Of a stretch of 64,000 bases of DNA, positions 1 through 8,365 are shown piece by piece (the stretch's first letter is position 1; every line of letters starts with the position of its first letter). The notes beneath the pieces were generated by a model. It was not told where the DNA came from. It made no database searches and saw nothing but the letters and a program-made list of their open reading frames with translations. The translations under genes and the position numbers were made by a program. Where the stretch lies: positions 47,961 to 111,960 of the forward strand of contig JAUVZD010000011.1 in assembly GCA_030602715.1 (NCBI GenBank), read 5' to 3'. This DNA is from Candidatus Coatesiibacteriota bacterium (lineage in GTDB: Bacteria > RBG-13-66-14 > B26-G2 > JAUVZD01).

Positions 1-47
1 TCTAATGCATGCATATCTTATCTCCAAGAAAAAAGGAGGTAAAAAAC

Positions 48-329
48 ATGAGAATCAACAAACTCGCTTTTTGGGTAGTTTTCACAGCGTTATTCTTGCT
101 GATGGGAATGACCACCAATCAAGCAATCGCCGAGGATGACGATCTAGTGTGGGTGGACGAGGATGGAACCATCTGGATTAATGACAACTTTGATGGAGTT
201 GACCCCGACGATGATATCAACGACTATCACAACTGGATAGCCTTTCCAGATGACTACGATGATATTGAAATTCCGCCAGTTCCGGAGGTTACCGTCATAG
301 ATGATACAGAAGCGGAGGACTCAGAATAG
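48..329 (+). CDS. Small acidic exported protein, unknown function
   Basis: 93 aa. The start at 48 is chosen because AAGGAGG lies 8 bases upstream; an in-frame ATG at 9 has no such site. Residues 1-27 form a clear signal peptide (basic MRINK, hydrophobic core, small residues before EDDD). The mature part of about 66 residues has 26 Asp/Glu, one His and no Lys or Arg, with several Trp-hydrophobic pairs (VWVDEDGTIWI). It is therefore an exported polyanionic peptide, perhaps cation-binding, but I do not recognise a family. The left window edge hides its promoter and upstream neighbour. Confidence 0.7.
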   Translation: MRINKLAFWVVFTALFLLMGMTTNQAIAEDDDLVWVDEDGTIWINDNFDGVDPDDDINDYHNWIAFPDDYDDIEIPPVPEVTVIDDTEAEDSE

Positions 330-350
330 ATTTTATCAGTAAAAACAAAC

Positions 351-375
351 CCCCAGCCCTGCACTCAGGCTGGGG
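351..375 (-). terminator. Intrinsic terminator, 3' end of hicB/hicA-relic transcript
   Basis: Stem CCCCAGCC/GGCTGGGG with a 9-base loop. Read on the minus strand it is followed by GTTTGTTTTTAC, so it ends leftward transcription from hicB. The same 8-bp stem recurs at 768-792. Confidence 0.75.
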
Positions 376-396
376 TGAACTATCTTAGAAATCAGG

Positions 397-507
397 TCAG
401 CTCTTCTCTCTTAAGCGTTCTCCATCTGTCTGATGGTCAACCTAATAACCAAACTTCTTCAATGCTCTCACCAATCTATTGCCGGATATTATTGGAAGCT
501 TTGTCAA
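397..507 (-). pseudogene. hicA: Degraded hicA toxin (mRNA interferase) relic
   Basis: Seven bases after the hicB stop, the minus strand can be read from TTG as LTKLPIISGNRLVRALKKFGY, then TAG, then VDHQTDGERLREKS and a stop. The first part matches the HicA N-terminus (KLP-ISG-ALKK-GF), and VDHQT follows where family members carry the (V)xRQxGSH segment with the catalytic His. The in-frame stop at 442-444, the missing GSH and the early end mean the toxin is not functional. HicA proteins are about 60-80 aa double-stranded-RNA-binding-fold ribonucleases. Seen directly: the reading and the stop; inferred: homology by motif only. Confidence 0.6.
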
Positions 508-514
508 GAGCTAC

Positions 515-721
515 TTATACCTCAACAATGGCTTCATTTATCGGTGGAGGAATTGGCTCACCGTGTTTTTCCAGGCTCTCTATATAACCCTTTATTGCAT
601 CCTGGATATTTTCCAGAGCTTTCTGGTATGTATCACCCTGGGATACACAACCCGGCAGAACTGGACACTCTGCGATGAAGACCCCGTCTTCACCTTGCTC
701 AATTATCACCCGATATTTCAT
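515..721 (-). CDS. hicB: HicB family antitoxin
   Basis: 68 aa. MKYRVIIEQGEDGVFIAECP followed by LPGCVSQGDTYQKALENIQDAI is the classic HicB N-terminal RNase-H-like fold (partial), which blocks HicA toxin. The usual C-terminal DNA-binding domain is absent, as in the short single-domain HicB/UPF0150 proteins. The ATG at 721 is chosen because the promoter -10 (729-734) places transcription start at about 722, so a start further upstream is impossible and the mRNA is almost leaderless. Downstream lies a broken hicA, so this is an antitoxin left without its toxin; it may still protect against related toxins or simply be decaying. Confidence 0.8.
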   Translation of the reverse strand: MKYRVIIEQGEDGVFIAECPVLPGCVSQGDTYQKALENIQDAIKGYIESLEKHGEPIPPPINEAIVEV

Positions 722-728
722 ACTAATT

Positions 729-758
729 ATTATATCAAAAATGCGCATAAAAAACCAA
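729..758 (-). promoter_or_regulatory. Promoter of hicB
   Basis: Minus strand TTGGTT (758-753), 18-base spacer, TATAAT (734-729). Predicted transcription start is within a base or two of the hicB ATG. Confidence 0.65.
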
Positions 759-767
759 ACAAAAAAG

Positions 768-792
768 CCCCAGCCCTATCAAAAGGCTGGGG
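768..792 (-). terminator. Intrinsic terminator of pckA
   Basis: Minus strand stem CCCCAGCC/GGCTGGGG followed by a run of six T, about 30 bases after the PEP carboxykinase stop. Same stem as 351-375. Confidence 0.85.
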
Positions 793-821
793 TTGACAAT
801 TCACTTGTTGATACAGACGTT

Positions 822-2585
822 TTACCCGCAGACCGCCTCCATTATCTCCGGCTCCAGATTGAATTTCTCCAGGAAAGCCCTGCGCTCCTCCTTCATCTTC
901 GCCACCCAGGCGTTATATTCGTCCAGCCTGCCCTCCTTCTCAAAGAACCGTCGGGGCTCAAGTATCTCAGCGGGGACTTTTTTTAGCAGTTCGGCATTTT
1001 CCGGCGCATCCGGATCGGCAATCTCATAGCCGAAGTCGGGGTCCTTCTTCCAGACGATCTTGCCGGCGAGCATCGCCTCCAGCATTGCCGAGGAGTGGCG
1101 AATCTTCACCTTGAGCGCACGCCCCTCCTGCTCGGCTCGGGCGTCGCCGCCGATATATCCGGTGTTCATAATCCACAAGTCCACATCCTTCAACGTCTCC
1201 GCCAGCTTGCTGAAGCGCTCCGCCTGAAGTCCCATAGTTTGGGGGAAGAAGGGTTGAGTGAAAGGCGAGCGTGTCTTACCCCGCTCTTTGCCGGCTGCGG
1301 AGGTCTTGGAGGTCTCCCCCAGCATGAAATAGCCCGCCGCCTGCTCAGGACATACGAAGCGGGCTATGCCCGGCGTTGCCGCATCATCCCCCTCATCACG
1401 ATTGAGGATGCCCATAGACCCCACCGGTGGAAGGTGCTGGGGGTCGGCGGCGTCCTTGATGGCGGACATGGGGATGATGGAGCGACCGTTCTCGGTCCAC
1501 ATCACGAAATCCCAGCCGTCGGCGGGGATACCCAGCTCGTCCACCACCTCCTCAAACTTCACCTCACCCTTGATATATTTATCCACATTCTCAGCTTGTG
1601 CTCCGGTCTCTATCAATATATCCCGCCACCGCTCCACATCTTGAGGTGAAAGTTCCTTTTTGGAGAAATCGTAGATGCCGTCGGGATTGATGAAGTTGTT
1701 CTCCAGCCAGGCGCTGGGATCTATAGTGCCACGGTAGATGGTCGGCTCCGCCTTCTCGGTCAGCCCGAAGGTCTTGGCGAAACACCCGTTCTCGGTAACG
1801 GTTACCTGTCCCCCTTCCCAGAGGCAGACCATATCATCCTGAGACGGCTTGGTCAGCTTACCCTGTTTGCTGAAGGTGGTGGTGGTCTTGCCGGTGCCGG
1901 AGAGTCCCATAATGGTCATGGTGACCGGCGGCTCATCCCCAATCTTCACAATCTTCGCCCCGGCGTGCATCACCAGTCCCCCTTGGCGATAGACATATTC
2001 ATTCAGCATACGCAGGGCGCCCTTCTTGGACTCGCCGAAATAGTCGGAGCCGATGACATAGGTAACGAAATTCTCCAAATCCACCAGCATAGCCACCTTG
2101 CCGGGCATATCCACAGGGATACATCCAGCGGTAAATACCAGCTGAAAGAGAGGTTCAAACGGTTTTGCTAACTGCTCCGGACTCTCCACCCGTTCCCGGG
2201 GGAAGGTGAGGGTCTTCTGCATACCGGCCAGGTTCGCCGATTCAAGGGAATAATACCATCTGACCGGGTAGGCAAAATCACCCAGACCCAAATAAGTTTC
2301 AATAGCTATCAGCTTTCCACTATCCTCAATATACTTCTTCTGGAACTGGATGAGCTCCTCCGCCTTTGCCGGGTCTATGGTCTCGCTGGAATACCTGCCC
2401 GCTTGGGATTCATCCGCTATGATATAAGTATACTGCGCCTTACGGGCTTTGAAGCGGGTTATCTTATCCAGGTTGTTATAGGCTGAGGTCAACACCGAGG
2501 GGACATGCTTGAGGGTCAACTCACGGAGCTCCTCTTGACTGGGGTTGGTGATCACCTCAACATTGAAGGAAAGTTCTTTAGCCAT
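822..2585 (-). CDS. pckA: Phosphoenolpyruvate carboxykinase (ATP)
   Basis: 587 aa. Catalyses oxaloacetate + ATP to PEP + CO2 + ADP in the cytoplasm, the entry to gluconeogenesis, or the reverse in CO2-fixing fermentation. Seen: the P-loop GLSGTGKTTTTF near residue 227, followed by the metal-binding segment with SQDDMVCLWEG, and the ENGCFAKTFGL stretch of the ATP-dependent family. It is longer than the roughly 530-540 aa of enteric or yeast enzymes. ATG at 2585 has AAGGAG six bases upstream; an in-frame GTG six bases earlier overlaps that site. It has its own promoter and terminator, so it is monocistronic, and PPDK lies nearby on the same strand. Confidence 0.96.
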   Translation of the reverse strand: MAKELSFNVEVITNPSQEELRELTLKHVPSVLTSAYNNLDKITRFKARKAQYTYIIADESQAGRYSSETIDPAKAEELIQFQKKYIEDSGKLIAIETYLGLGDFAYPVRWYYSLESANLAGMQKTLTFPRERVESPEQLAKPFEPLFQLVFTAGCIPVDMPGKVAMLVDLENFVTYVIGSDYFGESKKGALRMLNEYVYRQGGLVMHAGAKIVKIGDEPPVTMTIMGLSGTGKTTTTFSKQGKLTKPSQDDMVCLWEGGQVTVTENGCFAKTFGLTEKAEPTIYRGTIDPSAWLENNFINPDGIYDFSKKELSPQDVERWRDILIETGAQAENVDKYIKGEVKFEEVVDELGIPADGWDFVMWTENGRSIIPMSAIKDAADPQHLPPVGSMGILNRDEGDDAATPGIARFVCPEQAAGYFMLGETSKTSAAGKERGKTRSPFTQPFFPQTMGLQAERFSKLAETLKDVDLWIMNTGYIGGDARAEQEGRALKVKIRHSSAMLEAMLAGKIVWKKDPDFGYEIADPDAPENAELLKKVPAEILEPRRFFEKEGRLDEYNAWVAKMKEERRAFLEKFNLEPEIMEAVCG

Positions 2586-2636
2586 CTCCACTCCTTAGGG
2601 ACGGGATAAAGCTTGTGAAAAAATGTTCAAGAATAT

Positions 2637-2665
2637 ATTGTATCAACAAAAAACCCCCATGTCAA
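2637..2665 (-). promoter_or_regulatory. Promoter of pckA
   Basis: Minus strand TTGACA (2665-2660), 17-base spacer, TACAAT (2642-2637). A TTGTGAAAAA element (2614-2623, plus strand) lies just downstream, near the transcription start, resembling one near the ppdK promoter. Confidence 0.8.
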
Positions 2666-2738
2666 AGGAAATCGTTAGGGTTTTCCTCAAAATTTACCGG
2701 AAATTCAGGTTAATCAATTTTGATTGGCCCAATCCCCC

Positions 2739-3488
2739 TTACTCACCCTCCCAGCCCCGTGCCTTAACCACACCCCGCCAGAAGCCCTTGCGCAAAAAGT
2801 GGTTATCGTCCACATCTATCATCTGATAGAACATAGGCATATTCATGGTAAACGCCATCTCACAGGGGGGTAGATAACTGCGCATAGCCATATCGGAGGA
2901 GCCCAAGACCGCCCGGGGTTTATCCGGGTCGGCGTAGTTCACGAACGGATCAAGCAGAGAACAGCCGGAGCCCATAGTGGCTATGACCACATCGTCGGCG
3001 GGGTCAACGGTATAATAGTGCGCCCCGGTTATTAACGGCGCCAGCCGATCCGGGTCGGCAAAGAGGGTTACAGAAGTCATCCTGTCGGTATGCTCCACCC
3101 GAAAGGGACCCAAAAGGGTGTATTTTTCCCGGGGTCGGCGTCGTTTGGCGTCGTCCATCATCTCCTCTACAAGCTCCCTGCTCGCTTTGAGCCCCTCATC
3201 ACCATAGAGAAAATCAACGAAATCCTCCCGGTTGAGATGAGGCTCTGCCCCGCAGAGGTAGCGCCCTCCACCCCCACAGCCGGACCGCTCCTTGGTAAGA
3301 ACCAGGGTCCTATCTTTCTCCCAGGCGGGGTAGAAGGAGAAGACACAGGCATGACCCTCCTCTGGAGGATATACCACAGGTTCAAAGGGCTCCACCTCAT
3401 CTGCATCATACAAGGCAACAATCGGTCGGTCATAGTGGAGAAGCCCGAGGAATTCTTTCAGCCTGTCCTGCACCTCTTTTGCATCCAT
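2739..3488 (-). CDS. DUF169 family protein
   Basis: 249 aa. Recognised by family features: short acidic N-terminus, AC(V)FSFYPAW and a Cys-Gly run (SGCGGGGRYLCG) near residue 70, VVIATMGSGCSLLDPF and MAMRSYLPP near the C-terminus. DUF169 proteins are soluble, widespread in anaerobes and of unknown biochemical role; the conserved Cys and Gly suggest metal or cofactor binding but this is inference. The second of two adjacent Met codons is taken as start because GGGGAGAGG precedes it at usual distance. No signal peptide. It stands between the transporter gene and pckA. Confidence 0.85.
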   Translation of the reverse strand: MDAKEVQDRLKEFLGLLHYDRPIVALYDADEVEPFEPVVYPPEEGHACVFSFYPAWEKDRTLVLTKERSGCGGGGRYLCGAEPHLNREDFVDFLYGDEGLKASRELVEEMMDDAKRRRPREKYTLLGPFRVEHTDRMTSVTLFADPDRLAPLITGAHYYTVDPADDVVIATMGSGCSLLDPFVNYADPDKPRAVLGSSDMAMRSYLPPCEMAFTMNMPMFYQMIDVDDNHFLRKGFWRGVVKARGWEGE

Positions 3489-3550
3489 CATCCTCTCCCC
3501 TTATTTTCAGTTGGGTTAACTTTTAGCCTATATTACTCAAACCAATCACT

Positions 3551-4426
3551 CTAACCCCGTAAGCCGATTACCAACACTCCTGAAGCGATGATACACGCTC
3601 CCAAGATGCGCCACAATATCGGTCGTTCTCTATAGAAGATAACCCCCATGGTGGCGCCGAAGGCTATGCTTACCTCCCGCACCCCGCTCACATAAGCCAG
3701 GGGGGCTAAGGTCATCGCCCACAACGAGAAGATATAACTGAAGGGGAAAACAACCCCCCCGGCGATCACCTGCTTCCAGGACACTCTAATTTCATTTAGA
3801 ATAAATTTCCTGCGAAAGATCAAGATAAAAGGCGTAAGGATGAGGAAAGTCGCCATTATCAGAAAATACATGTAGTGATAAGGTGGAAGGTAGGCTATTC
3901 CGATCTTATCAACAGAGTAAAAACCCCAAAGGGTTAAACCCACTCCAACGGACAGAAGAACTGTGCGCAGATTCACCGGGCGGGGATTGTTCCTTCCCCG
4001 GCGCATCAACATGAACACCCCCAGCACCACCACAGCAATGCCTAAAGTTCCCCACAAGGAGGGGAACTCCTTGAACAGGACTGTGGAAAATAAAGCGGTA
4101 AATACTATCCCTGAGCCCCGAGCGATGGGATAAGCCAAGGAGATATCACCGTAGGTATAAGCGGAGGTGAGCAGGAAAAAATATACAGCGTGGATGCAAC
4201 CGGTGGCTAGAAGGAAACCCCAGGCGGGCCAAGCCAGGTCGGAAATGTCAAAGGTTATGACGACCGGAATGGTATAGACCACCACCATAAAGCCGACCAC
4301 CAGCCACAGCGTTACCAGCTTATCCTCGCCGCCCTTGACGAAGAAGTTCCACAGAGCGTGGGTCAAAGCGGCGCAGATTATGAGGATGAAGGGCAGGAAG
4401 GGCATAAGTTGCCAAGATAGTAGCAT
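3551..4426 (-). CDS. EamA/DMT family transporter
   Basis: 291 aa with about ten hydrophobic segments in two homologous halves, each starting like an EamA domain (ALTHALWNFFVKGG in the first half; GVGLTLWGFYSVDKIGI opening the second). The family (drug/metabolite transporter superfamily) exports small metabolites across the inner membrane; the substrate cannot be told from sequence. A second Met at 4405 is an alternative start, and neither has a strong ribosome site. A hairpin with arms CCTTTTTGT/ACAAAAAGG lies just upstream (4446-4470). Confidence 0.88.
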   Translation of the reverse strand: MLLSWQLMPFLPFILIICAALTHALWNFFVKGGEDKLVTLWLVVGFMVVVYTIPVVITFDISDLAWPAWGFLLATGCIHAVYFFLLTSAYTYGDISLAYPIARGSGIVFTALFSTVLFKEFPSLWGTLGIAVVVLGVFMLMRRGRNNPRPVNLRTVLLSVGVGLTLWGFYSVDKIGIAYLPPYHYMYFLIMATFLILTPFILIFRRKFILNEIRVSWKQVIAGGVVFPFSYIFSLWAMTLAPLAYVSGVREVSIAFGATMGVIFYRERPILWRILGACIIASGVLVIGLRG

Positions 4427-4445
4427 AAATCTTAAGAGACGAGAG

Positions 4446-4470
4446 CCTTTTTGTTTCCTCTACAAAAAGG
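4446..4470. other. Inverted repeat between transporter and ppdK
   Basis: Perfect 9-bp arms CCTTTTTGT and ACAAAAAGG around a 7-base spacer. It sits after the ppdK terminator and before the transporter start, so it may be an operator or a second weak terminator. Confidence 0.4.
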
Positions 4471-4502
4471 ATTATCCGCTGATATTAAACTAAAAAATTT
4501 GA

Positions 4503-4527
4503 AACCAGGGGCATTGAACCCCTGGTT
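4503..4527 (-). terminator. Intrinsic terminator of ppdK
   Basis: Minus strand AACCAGGGG/CCCCTGGTT stem with a 7-base loop, followed by TTCAAATTTTTTAG. Confidence 0.85.
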
Positions 4528-4562
4528 AATATCGGAGCGGTTCAAGAGACTTGCTCAATCTA

Positions 4563-7310
4563 TTACTTCTTTTCCTTCTTCCTCTCCTCCTCCTTCTTCT
4601 GCTCCCTCTCCTCAAGCACCGCCTGGGCGGCGGCAAGACGGGCGATGGGTACCCGATAGGGGGAACAGGAGACATAATCCAAGCCCAAGCGGTGGCAGAA
4701 CTTCACCGAATCCGGGTCTCCGCCGTGCTCACCGCAGATGCCCAACTTGATATCCTTTCGTTTTCCGCGCCCTTTCTGCACACAGATTTCCATCAACTGA
4801 CCTACCCCGTCAAAGTCTATGGTCTGGAAGGGGTCCCGTCTGAGGATGCCTTTGGAAGTATAATAAGCCAGGAACTTTCCGGCGTCGTCACGGGAGAAGC
4901 CGAAAGCGGTCTGGGTCAAGTCGTTGGTGCCGAAGGAGAAGAACTCCGCCACCTCGGCGATCTGGTCGGCGACCAAAGCGGCTCGGGGAAGCTCTATCAT
5001 AGTCCCTATCTTATACTCCAGCCGCACGCCCTGCTCCTCAAAGACCTTCTCCGCCACATCGCGCACCACCTCAGCTTGAAGCTCAAGCTCTTTGGCGATG
5101 CCCACCAAAGGAATCATTATCTCCGGCTTGACCTCTTTCCCCTCTTTGGACACCGCACAGGCTGCCTCCAGGATGGCTCGGGCTTGCATGGCGGTTATCT
5201 GGGGATAGACCACCCCTAAACGACAACCACGATGACCGAGCATGGGATTGGTTTCCGCCAAGCTCTCAACCTTGAATTTCAACTCCTCGTTGCTTACCCC
5301 CATCTTCTTCGCCAAATCCACTATCTCGTGCTCATCATCCGGCAAAAACTCGTGCAGGGGCGGGTCAAGGGTTCTGATGGTAACCGGAAGCCCCTCCATA
5401 ACCCGAAAGATACCCACAAAGTCCTCCCTCTGCATGGGCAGAATCTTAGCCAGAGCTTGCTCCCGTCCGGATGGGCTGTCGGCAAGAATCATCTCCCGCA
5501 CCGCATCAATGCGGTCCCCCTCAAAGAACATATGCTCGGTGCGACACAGCCCTATTCCCTCGGCGCCCAGCATGCGGGCAACATACGATTGATCGGGCTG
5601 GTCGGCGTTGGTAAAGACCCCCAACCGACGATACTCGTCCGACCAACTCATTATCTTATCAAAGAGCTGATAGGTGGGAGAATCCTCCGGCTTCATGTCC
5701 TTCTCTATCAACACACGAATGACATCCGAGGGCTGGGTGGGTAGCTCCCCTAGGATGACCTCGCCGGTTGAACCATCAAGGGAGATGAAGTCCCGGTCCT
5801 TGATGACGGTATCGTTGACGGTGATGGTGCGCTCCTGATAATCAATGTTCAGTTCATCACAACCAGCCACGCAGACGATACCCATCTGGCGGGCGACCAG
5901 CGCTGCGTGACTGGTCATCCCCCCTCGGCTGGTCAAGATGCCCTCAGCGACGGACATCCCCCGGATATCCTCCGGGCTGGTCTCCATGCGCACCAGAATT
6001 ACCGGCTCACCCTCACCGGCACGCTCCTCAGCCTCCTCCGGGAAGAAGCAGACCCGCCCGGAAGCGGCTCCCGGTCCGGCGTTCAATCCATGAGCAACCA
6101 CCCTACCCTCTTTTACCGCCTTCCTTTTCGCCTCCTGGTCAAAGATGGGACGGAGCAGTTGATTGAGTTGGTCCGGCTCCAGGCGCATCAAGGCTTGCTC
6201 TTTGGAGATCAACCCCTCCTCAACCATATCCACCGCTATCTTGATTGCCGCCAGACCGGTCCGTTTTCCCGCTCGGGTCTGTAACATCCACAGCTTGCCG
6301 TGCTCAAAGGTAAACTCCACATCCTGGACATCTTTGTAGTGCTCCTCTAATTTGTGGCGTATCCCATCCAGCTCTTTATATATCTTGGGCATCTCCTTTT
6401 CCAGGTCGGAGATGGGATGGGGATTGCGGATGCCGGCGACTACATCCTCGCCCTGGGCATCTATCAGATACTCGCCGAAGAAACTGTTCTCTCCAGTTGC
6501 CGGGTCACGGGTAAAAGCCACCCCGGTTCCGCTCTCCTCGCCGGTGTTGCCGAAAACCATAGCCTGCACATTAACCGCCGTGCCCCAGTCGTCGGGGATG
6601 TAATTCAACTGGCGGTAAGCGATAGCCCGGGGGTTATCCCAGGAGCTGAATACCGCATCTATAGCCCCCCAGAGCTGGTCGGAGGGGTTGTCGGGAAAGT
6701 CCAGACCCAACCGTTCTTTAATCATCCCCTTAAATCGGCGCACCAGCTCCTTGAGGTCCTCGGTGGTCAGGTCTATATCCTGCTCCACACCCTTTTCAGC
6801 CTTCATCTCCTCAATTATAGCCTCAAAGGGGTCGGTCTCTTCTTTGCTCTCCGGCCTTAAGTCCATGACTACATCGCCATACATCTGCACAAAACGGCGA
6901 TAACTGTCCCAGGCGGCACGGGGATTGTCCATGGAATCAGCCAAACCCCCTACCGTCTCGTCGTTTAAGCCGATGTTCAACACCGTATCCATCATACCGG
7001 GCATGGAGACCCGAGCCCCGGAACGAACCGAGACCAGCAGTGGGTTAGCCTTATCCCCGAAGCCCCGCCCCATGACCTTCTCCAATTTAGCCAGAGCCTC
7101 CTCCACCTGCTTCTTCATCCCCTGCGGGTATTTCTTGTTTCTATAGAAATACACGCAGGCTTCCGTGGTTATGGTGAAGCCGGGAGGGACGGGGATACCG
7201 ATGACAGCCATCTCCGCCAGGTTACTTCCCTTTCCTCCCAGTAAGTTGCGCAACTCTTTAGACCCTTCGGCCAAATCTCCGCTGAAGAAATAGACATGTT
7301 TGTCTGCCAT
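4563..7310 (-). CDS. ppdK: Pyruvate, phosphate dikinase
   Basis: 915 aa, usual length about 880-900. Interconverts pyruvate + ATP + Pi and PEP + AMP + PPi in the cytoplasm. Seen in order: N-terminal ATP-grasp domain beginning [12 protein letters not shown] with [10 protein letters not shown] and [17 protein letters not shown]; central swivelling domain with the phospho-His segment [14 protein letters not shown] (about residue 467); C-terminal TIM barrel with LGTEHMFF-type segment ([13 protein letters not shown]), GTNDLTQ and CGEHGGDP. The C-terminus carries an unusual Lys/Glu-rich tail ([16 protein letters not shown]). ATG at 7310 follows GGGAGGA; an upstream in-frame Met lacks a site and would lie before the promoter's -10. 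Confidence 0.97.
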   Translation of the reverse strand: MADKHVYFFSGDLAEGSKELRNLLGGKGSNLAEMAVIGIPVPPGFTITTEACVYFYRNKKYPQGMKKQVEEALAKLEKVMGRGFGDKANPLLVSVRSGARVSMPGMMDTVLNIGLNDETVGGLADSMDNPRAAWDSYRRFVQMYGDVVMDLRPESKEETDPFEAIIEEMKAEKGVEQDIDLTTEDLKELVRRFKGMIKERLGLDFPDNPSDQLWGAIDAVFSSWDNPRAIAYRQLNYIPDDWGTAVNVQAMVFGNTGEESGTGVAFTRDPATGENSFFGEYLIDAQGEDVVAGIRNPHPISDLEKEMPKIYKELDGIRHKLEEHYKDVQDVEFTFEHGKLWMLQTRAGKRTGLAAIKIAVDMVEEGLISKEQALMRLEPDQLNQLLRPIFDQEAKRKAVKEGRVVAHGLNAGPGAASGRVCFFPEEAEERAGEGEPVILVRMETSPEDIRGMSVAEGILTSRGGMTSHAALVARQMGIVCVAGCDELNIDYQERTITVNDTVIKDRDFISLDGSTGEVILGELPTQPSDVIRVLIEKDMKPEDSPTYQLFDKIMSWSDEYRRLGVFTNADQPDQSYVARMLGAEGIGLCRTEHMFFEGDRIDAVREMILADSPSGREQALAKILPMQREDFVGIFRVMEGLPVTIRTLDPPLHEFLPDDEHEIVDLAKKMGVSNEELKFKVESLAETNPMLGHRGCRLGVVYPQITAMQARAILEAACAVSKEGKEVKPEIMIPLVGIAKELELQAEVVRDVAEKVFEEQGVRLEYKIGTMIELPRAALVADQIAEVAEFFSFGTNDLTQTAFGFSRDDAGKFLAYYTSKGILRRDPFQTIDFDGVGQLMEICVQKGRGKRKDIKLGICGEHGGDPDSVKFCHRLGLDYVSCSPYRVPIARLAAAQAVLEEREQKKEEERKKEKK

Positions 7311-7371
7311 CAAAATCCTCCCAAAAGCACTGAAAATGACCTGAAATTTTTTCGGTTCTAGAATGTGAAGA

Positions 7372-7415
7372 ATTATACCACATCTAAACAAGATTTTGTT
7401 CGCTTTTTCACAAAA
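7372..7415 (-). promoter_or_regulatory. Extended -10 promoter of ppdK with inverted repeat
   Basis: Minus strand TGGTATAAT (extended -10; TATAAT at 7377-7372) without a good -35. A TTTTGT-N10-ACAAAA inverted repeat (7394-7415), containing TTGTGAAAAA, is centred near -40, a position typical of activator sites. Confidence 0.6.
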
Positions 7416-7429
7416 TTGCTCAGATTAAC

Positions 7430-8362
7430 TCACTCCTCCGCCAAAATCTCATAAAGACGAAGGAGTAAACCATAGCTCAAGCCCCACCAGCAGACCTGAA
7501 CCGCATCCTTCTCCAAGAAGCGCATAAACTCCTGCAAGACCAGCGTCCCGGCAAGTATGATCGCCGCCCGCTCCGGCTCAAATGGCATCCGCTCTCCACG
7601 CTCCTCTTGACCTAAAGGGGCTAATGCGGCGACGGTCCCGGCGACATCATCGGCGGTGAGCGACTCGCCGTGGATAGCGTCTCGTTCGTATTGCGCAAGT
7701 CCCAGCTTGAGGGCGATGAGCGCCACCGCCGTCCCCCCAACCACCACCAGCGGAACCGCCCCAACTTTCCTAAGCCATCCCCCTTCCTCCTCCTGTAACT
7801 GCTTGCGGATGTAATCCTGCAATCCGGACAGGTCATCGTTTGACGTCGGTGCCTCGGGGATGAACCTCTCGGTCAAGCGCAGTGAACCCAAAGGCAGTGA
7901 AACGGATTCTCGGATGACAGCCCCACTGCCCAGGCTCAATTGGGCGCTTCCGGCACCGATATCCAGGACAACCACATCGCCGGGAAGCTCCAAGCTGGTT
8001 GTAGCTGAGAGGAAGGAGAGCTCCGCCTCCTTTTGGGGGGTAATCAGGGCTATCCTCAGCCCAATCTGCTCATAGACCCTATCGCTGAAGTTCTGCCAGT
8101 TATCCGCCCGGCGGAGGAGCCCGGTGGCTACAGCCAAATAAGCCTCCACCTCAGCCTCATCCATCCTCCTGGAAAAATCCACCAAAGCGTCCAAGCCGTC
8201 TTTCAAAGCCTCGGGGGATAACTCCCCGCTCTCCTCCACTCCCTTGCCCAATCTGGTGGTGACCAGCGCCTCATCAATGATGACCGGCGGCTTCCCCTCC
8301 AGAACATCGGCGATAAGCAGAAGGGCGGAGTTTGAACCCACATCAACAGCAGACAGGCGCAC
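7430..8362 (-). CDS. Ppx/GppA family phosphatase (exopolyphosphatase or pppGpp phosphohydrolase)
   Basis: 310 aa, the length of the catalytic ASKHA core without the C-terminal HD-like domain of E. coli Ppx. Seen: phosphate-1 motif AVDVGSNSALLLIADV at the N-terminus, VVLDIGAGSAQLSLG (phosphate-2) near residue 135, VVVGGTAVALIAL near residue 208. The family hydrolyses the terminal phosphate of polyphosphate or pppGpp; which one cannot be decided. Start is GTG, three bases after the stop of the PHP gene, so the two are co-transcribed from the promoter at 9321-9349. Confidence 0.9.
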   Translation of the reverse strand: MRLSAVDVGSNSALLLIADVLEGKPPVIIDEALVTTRLGKGVEESGELSPEALKDGLDALVDFSRRMDEAEVEAYLAVATGLLRRADNWQNFSDRVYEQIGLRIALITPQKEAELSFLSATTSLELPGDVVVLDIGAGSAQLSLGSGAVIRESVSLPLGSLRLTERFIPEAPTSNDDLSGLQDYIRKQLQEEEGGWLRKVGAVPLVVVGGTAVALIALKLGLAQYERDAIHGESLTADDVAGTVAALAPLGQEERGERMPFEPERAAIILAGTLVLQEFMRFLEKDAVQVCWWGLSYGLLLRLYEILAEE

Positions 8363-8365
8363 CGC

